Shown piece after piece: positions 6,390-8,820 of a stretch of 8,820 nt of DNA. Below the pieces are notes generated by a model. That model was not told the origin of the DNA. It saw only the letters and a list, made by a program, of their open reading frames with translations, and searched no databases. This stretch comes from Candidatus Heimdallarchaeota archaeon LC_3 (lineage in GTDB: Archaea; Asgardarchaeota; Heimdallarchaeia; Hodarchaeales; LC-3), in the NCBI GenBank assembly GCA_001940645.1, contig MDVS01000069.1, forward strand, positions 1 through 8,820, written 5' to 3'. Every line of letters starts with the position of its first letter. Positions within the stretch are counted from its first letter, which is position 1. A program made the translations under genes and the position numbers.

Positions 6390-6441
6390 TTACTGGTAAA
6401 TAAATCGTTATTACTGGTAAATAAATCGTTATTACTGGTAA
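6390..6441. repeat. 21-bp tandem repeat with three near-palindromic TTACTGGTAA cores
   Basis: Two identical 21-base units (6391-6411 and 6412-6432) are followed by a third partial copy. Each contains TTAC-TG-GTAA, at 6390, 6411 and 6432, so three dyads lie exactly two helical turns apart. They may be slippage within the coding remnant (21 bases equals 7 codons, frame kept) or a binding array for a dimeric regulator about 215-265 bases upstream of the methyltransferase. Confidence 0.75.
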
Positions 6442-6617
6442 TAATTATTTCTATTTTATCCTTAGGGATTTTATTATTCAAATATTTGATGACGTTCTCA
6501 TAGTTTTGGGTAATAAGGTAATTAATTTCATTAAATAATGGTGTTACAACTGAATTTCTATAATCTTATCTCTCTTATCCATTTTTGAATAAGTGTAAGG
6601 AACCAGAAGCGTTCAAA

Positions 6618-6629
6618 AAAATATTTAAT
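6618..6629 (+). promoter_or_regulatory. TATA box of the methyltransferase gene
   Basis: AAATATTTAATA preceded by an A-run, centred about 31 bases before ATG 6655. It predicts a leaderless or very short-leader transcript, in agreement with the lack of a clear Shine-Dalgarno. Confidence 0.4.
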
Positions 6630-6654
6630 ATGCCAGAATTTCATTTGAAGTAAG

Positions 6655-7434
6655 ATGAAAGAAATAGAAAGATTAAAGGAAATTGTTCAAAAGGGTATGG
6701 TTCGTAATCCTAATAATACAAAGTACCCTATAAAAGATTTCATTGATCAGTATAGACTTCAACTTAAGGATCTATTAGATTTCTTAATCAGAGAACAATT
6801 TTTTAACAGGAATGACATTGTTTTAGAAATAGGAATGGGAACTGGCACTTTTACCTCTTTAATAGCTCCCCTTGTCCAGTGGATCATAACTTGTGAAACT
6901 GATGAAGAACATGTCATGGAGTCAGTCCAAACTATTGATTATTTTCAATTAAAGAATGTAACCTTATTCTGGGGAACAGTCGAGGATTTTAATTACGATG
7001 GTCTTAAAGTAACTTTCCCAAATGAACAATTTGATAAGATTGTTGCACAGGGAAGTTTTCGGAATGCAGAAGATATAGAAACTTTTATCCTCATGTCAAA
7101 AAAATTACTAAAAAAAGGTGGAAAGATCATGTTATCTTACAATCCATATTATTTCTTAACTGGTGAGAGAAAATTACCAGAACGCGAAAAACTCTCACGT
7201 AATATATATTTGAGAAGAAAAGACAAACCAGAAATAAGTTTTGAAAACATAATAACAGAGTTAACCCTTCAGGCAGAATTTGTAAAATATGAGAAATTTT
7301 CGATGCCAGAAGAATCTTACATCGAGCTAGCAAAATTCTCTGAAAGAGATAAAATTGATTTAATAAGGGAAAAAGGACATATATATCCAATGAGAACGGT
7401 AATAATTCACGAGAACAGTAATAATTCGCAATAA
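6655..7434 (+). CDS. Class I SAM-dependent methyltransferase, substrate unknown
   Basis: The 259-residue protein has a Rossmann-type SAM fold: a helical lead (1-53), motif I VLEIGMGTGTFTS at 56-68 with the E58-x-G60-x-G62-x-G64 pattern, motif II acidic E81 after strand 2 (WIITCETDE), motif III near VTLFWGTVED at 102-111, and motif IV FDKIVAQGSF at 126-135. A strand at 155-161 (GGKIMLSYNP) follows. The first helices and GTGTFT resemble the KsgA/protein-carboxyl-methyltransferase branch, but the NLPY-type catalytic motif of rRNA adenine dimethylases is replaced by AQGSF, so it is probably not KsgA. The C-terminal 90 residues are charged and may hold the substrate site. It reads away from the coding remnant at 6326-6644; its stop codon overlaps the start of a small membrane ORF (TAATG), which suggests coupled translation. 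Confidence 0.88.
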   Translation: MKEIERLKEIVQKGMVRNPNNTKYPIKDFIDQYRLQLKDLLDFLIREQFFNRNDIVLEIGMGTGTFTSLIAPLVQWIITCETDEEHVMESVQTIDYFQLKNVTLFWGTVEDFNYDGLKVTFPNEQFDKIVAQGSFRNAEDIETFILMSKKLLKKGGKIMLSYNPYYFLTGERKLPEREKLSRNIYLRRKDKPEISFENIITELTLQAEFVKYEKFSMPEESYIELAKFSERDKIDLIREKGHIYPMRTVIIHENSNNSQ

Positions 7435-7586
7435 TGGCAATTTCCCTCAGCATTTCAAATTTGGAAGTTTATAAATCAAGTATAACTACTGTTATTGTGA
7501 TAATTCTTAGTGGGATAACGACCACTCTCGATCTTTCTCTATCTCTTCTAAATGCTTATTTAAATTGCTCGAGTTGCTTTTTTTGA
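7434..7586 (+). CDS. Small membrane ORF overlapping the methyltransferase stop; perhaps truncated near an insertion sequence
   Basis: ATG at 7434 shares its A with the methyltransferase stop (TAATG) and opens 50 codons: MAISLSISNLEVYKSS, then a hydrophobic helix at about 17-40 (TTVIVIILSGITTTLDLSLS), then NAYLNCSSCFF and TGA. The overlapping start is typical of coupled genes in archaeal operons and is the best support for translation. The protein ends abruptly in a T-rich stretch 60 bases before the transposase stop, so its original 3' part may have been cut off by the insertion sequence, with the last residues coming from the element. Family unknown. It may also be chance. Confidence 0.42.
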   Translation: MAISLSISNLEVYKSSITTVIVIILSGITTTLDLSLSLLNAYLNCSSCFF

Positions 7587-7601
7587 ACTCTTGAAATTAT
7601 C

Positions 7602-7617
7602 CTTTTTTTACATTTTT
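7602..7617 (+). terminator. T-rich stretch, possible transcription terminator
   Basis: Two T-runs (7603-7609 and 7613-7617) follow another at 7578-7584. Archaeal transcription commonly stops in such runs without a hairpin, so transcripts of the methyltransferase and the small ORF may end here. AT-rich DNA makes this weak. Confidence 0.3.
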
Positions 7618-7646
7618 CTCATCACCTTATTTACAAAAAACAGCTT

Positions 7647-8820
7647 TTAATGACTCTTGATATATTGTTCGTGAAACCAATTAGCCCAAGTTGGACATCC
7701 AACTTGATTTTCGTCCTCTTGTGTGTCAAAAAAGAGTGTTATTTTCCAAACAGAAAATGTAAATCCAATTAACATGAGAAAACCATTAACAATCCATAAA
7801 TCACGGCTTTGACATTTACCAATATTGAATTGTTGCTTGATTTCTCTGTGGCATACTTCAATCATCCATCTAAAAGTATAATCACGATAAATGGTTCGTG
7901 GATCGGGCATATGCTTACGTTTAGGGTTAACCATGATAAATTTCGGATTTTTATATCTTTCATTTTTGTATCCATAGATTATGCTTTGTCCTCCCGCTTT
8001 CAAAGTCACAAATGCTTTTTTATAGAAAATTCGTTCACCAGACGTTGGATGAGTAAAAAAAGACCACTTATTGAAGTCACCCATATACTTGATTATTTGT
8101 TCATATTTTACAAAACACGTACGTTTTCGACCTCTTGTCTGTTCTTCGGCTTTCTTTTTCGCTTCGTGATCAACTTTCTGAACAGCATAAGTACTTTTAC
8201 CATCTATTCGATAATCTAGACCCAATTTCTGTAAAAGTGAACGAAATCCATATGAACTGTACCAGGAGTCAGCTTCAATAATGATGCGTTGTCTTGAGAT
8301 ACCTTGTAGGTCTGTCACATTGATAAATGATTGAATCATGGTTATTGCTGCTTCATTCTTAAGATCTTGCTGCTTTACTTTTTTAGAAAGTTTTTTTGTC
8401 GGCTTGGTCGTAGAGGTGAGAAGCCAAGGGATGAACAAAATTGCTTTCCCATCTACTTCTAAAACTAAGTTTACAAGGCATAAGGCACGTGTTTGACGAG
8501 ATGTACAATGATCATACCAACGAAGAGAAGCAAATATCTTCTTTCCTGATTTTTTAACTAAGGTGTCATCAATAATAAGATAAAGCTTCATACGGTTGCC
8601 TATGTTGGTTAGAACATCCTTAAGTAACTCTTTCATGACCTTTCGCTGAATAAATGTATATTTTTTCAGCAATTTTGCTAAATAATTACGACCTATTCTT
8701 CGTCCCAAGGTCCTAGAAAGGCTAGAAAGACTGAAAGAAGACGCTCCAATAAGAGCAGAGATTATTTCCCATAGAGCTTGATGGTCACGTTTGGTCAAAC
8801 AAGAAGATTTTTCAAGGTAT
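7647..8820 (-). CDS. DDE transposase, IS4-like, N-terminus cut by window edge
   Basis: The frame is open through 8820 without reaching a stop, and YLEKSSCL precedes the first possible start (TTG 8798), so the true start probably lies outside. Numbering from that TTG, the RNase H-like catalytic triad is visible: D77 or D78 in YLIIDDTLVKKSGKK, D177 in IIIEADSWYSSYG, and E314 in RWMIEVCHREIKQQF, with the following H-R-E-x-K typical of the YREK-type signature of IS4-related enzymes. About 130 residues between the second D and the E hold a strand-rich insertion. The N-terminal part (ISALIGASSFSLSSLSRTLG) looks like the usual helical DNA-binding region. All catalytic residues are present, so the enzyme may be active. 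Its bases are noticeably richer in G and C than those of neighbouring genes, in keeping with horizontal arrival. Confidence 0.9.
   Translation of the reverse strand, partial: YLEKSSCLTKRDHQALWEIISALIGASSFSLSSLSRTLGRRIGRNYLAKLLKKYTFIQRKVMKELLKDVLTNIGNRMKLYLIIDDTLVKKSGKKIFASLRWYDHCTSRQTRALCLVNLVLEVDGKAILFIPWLLTSTTKPTKKLSKKVKQQDLKNEAAITMIQSFINVTDLQGISRQRIIIEADSWYSSYGFRSLLQKLGLDYRIDGKSTYAVQKVDHEAKKKAEEQTRGRKRTCFVKYEQIIKYMGDFNKWSFFTHPTSGERIFYKKAFVTLKAGGQSIIYGYKNERYKNPKFIMVNPKRKHMPDPRTIYRDYTFRWMIEVCHREIKQQFNIGKCQSRDLWIVNGFLMLIGFTFSVWKITLFFDTQEDENQVGCPTWANWFHEQYIKSH

Larger units (their letters stand above)
6326..6644 (-). pseudogene. Frameshifted gene remnant, possibly a TetR-type C-terminal domain
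   Basis: From ATG 6644 one minus-strand frame reads MKFWHIKYFFERFWFLTLIQ then KWIREIR and stops at TAG 6560-6558. Shifting frame near 6565 joins it to 79 open codons ending at TAG 6328-6326: DYRNSVVTPLFNEINYLITQ, then KYLNNKIPKDKIEIII and a tail EIQGLYIALGLILGKSA. The joined product of about 106 residues is helical and reads naturally across the junction. The sequence pattern (a helical run with RDYRNSVVTPLFNEI, closing with a hydrophobic helix) resembles the ligand-binding half of TetR regulators, but the DNA-binding half is absent, so this is only a suggestion. The 5' end lies 10 bases from the divergent methyltransferase start and overlaps its TATA box. A 21-bp duplication adds seven codons (TSNNDLF) in frame. 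Coding character is well supported; identity is not. Confidence 0.55.
7587..8820 (-). mobile_element. Insertion sequence (IS4-like), right part outside window
   Basis: The transposase defines the element. Its left end should lie between the small membrane ORF (ends 7586) and the transposase stop (7647), but without the right end no terminal inverted repeat or target-site duplication can be matched, so the left boundary given is approximate. Confidence 0.6.

Noticed and set aside
6390..6441. CRISPR array
   Set aside because: The units are contiguous 21-bp tandem copies with no unique spacers, and there are only two full units.
6655..7434. KsgA rRNA adenine dimethylase
   Set aside because: Motif I is similar, but the NLPY-like catalytic motif is missing (AQGSF instead) and the C-terminal domain is unlike KsgA.
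7509..7526. AGTGG...CCACT hairpin as an insertion-sequence end
   Set aside because: Only 5 bp pair, no matching right end is available, and the site lies inside the small coupled ORF.
7809..8219. Plus-strand ORF of 136 codons
   Set aside because: It lies antisense inside the transposase, whose catalytic motifs are clear.

Overview
This AT-rich window looks archaeal. Likely TATA elements, several with a purine-rich flank, lie about 20-30 bases before many starts, which suggests leaderless or short-leader transcripts. Few starts have a Shine-Dalgarno sequence, and two small proteins are stand-alone RAM (Lrp/AsnC ligand-binding) domains. Low G+C, a PAS-rich soluble histidine kinase, small zinc-ribbon membrane proteins and an IS4-like transposase would suit an Asgard (Promethearchaeota) or similar archaeon. 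There is no informational gene to fix the lineage, so this is inference.

Layout. 1-2370, minus strand: a two-component pair, a cytosolic PAS-PAS-PAS histidine kinase followed closely by a response regulator that runs off the left edge. The kinase's first PAS domain continues 61 codons upstream of the first conventional start, to an ACG that follows a well-placed GAGGT. 2371-3100: mostly non-coding, with a weak coding remnant. 3101-4627: two stand-alone RAM proteins (one on each strand) around a five-helix membrane protein with a HxxxGxxWxG motif. 4709-5146, plus strand: a probable broken gene (frameshift plus TAG). 5125-6272, minus strand: a propeller-like protein with a C-terminal membrane anchor and a small zinc-ribbon membrane protein. 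6326-6644, minus strand: a frameshifted gene remnant containing a 21-bp tandem duplication. 6655-7586, plus strand: a class I SAM-dependent methyltransferase and an overlapping 50-residue membrane ORF that stops near an insertion sequence. 7647-8820, minus strand: a DDE transposase that is open at the right edge.

How the genes fit together. The kinase and regulator probably form one sensor-response pathway. The two RAM proteins may sense amino acids or other small ligands and act by pairing with full-length Lrp-type regulators encoded elsewhere. The rest look like independent accessory genes in a region that is decaying and receiving mobile DNA: up to three gene remnants lie in about 5 kb. 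I found no CRISPR array, RNA gene or convincing new multi-gene system. The best leads are the unusual kinase start, the paired RAM genes, and the hidden coding remnants in what look like intergenic spaces.
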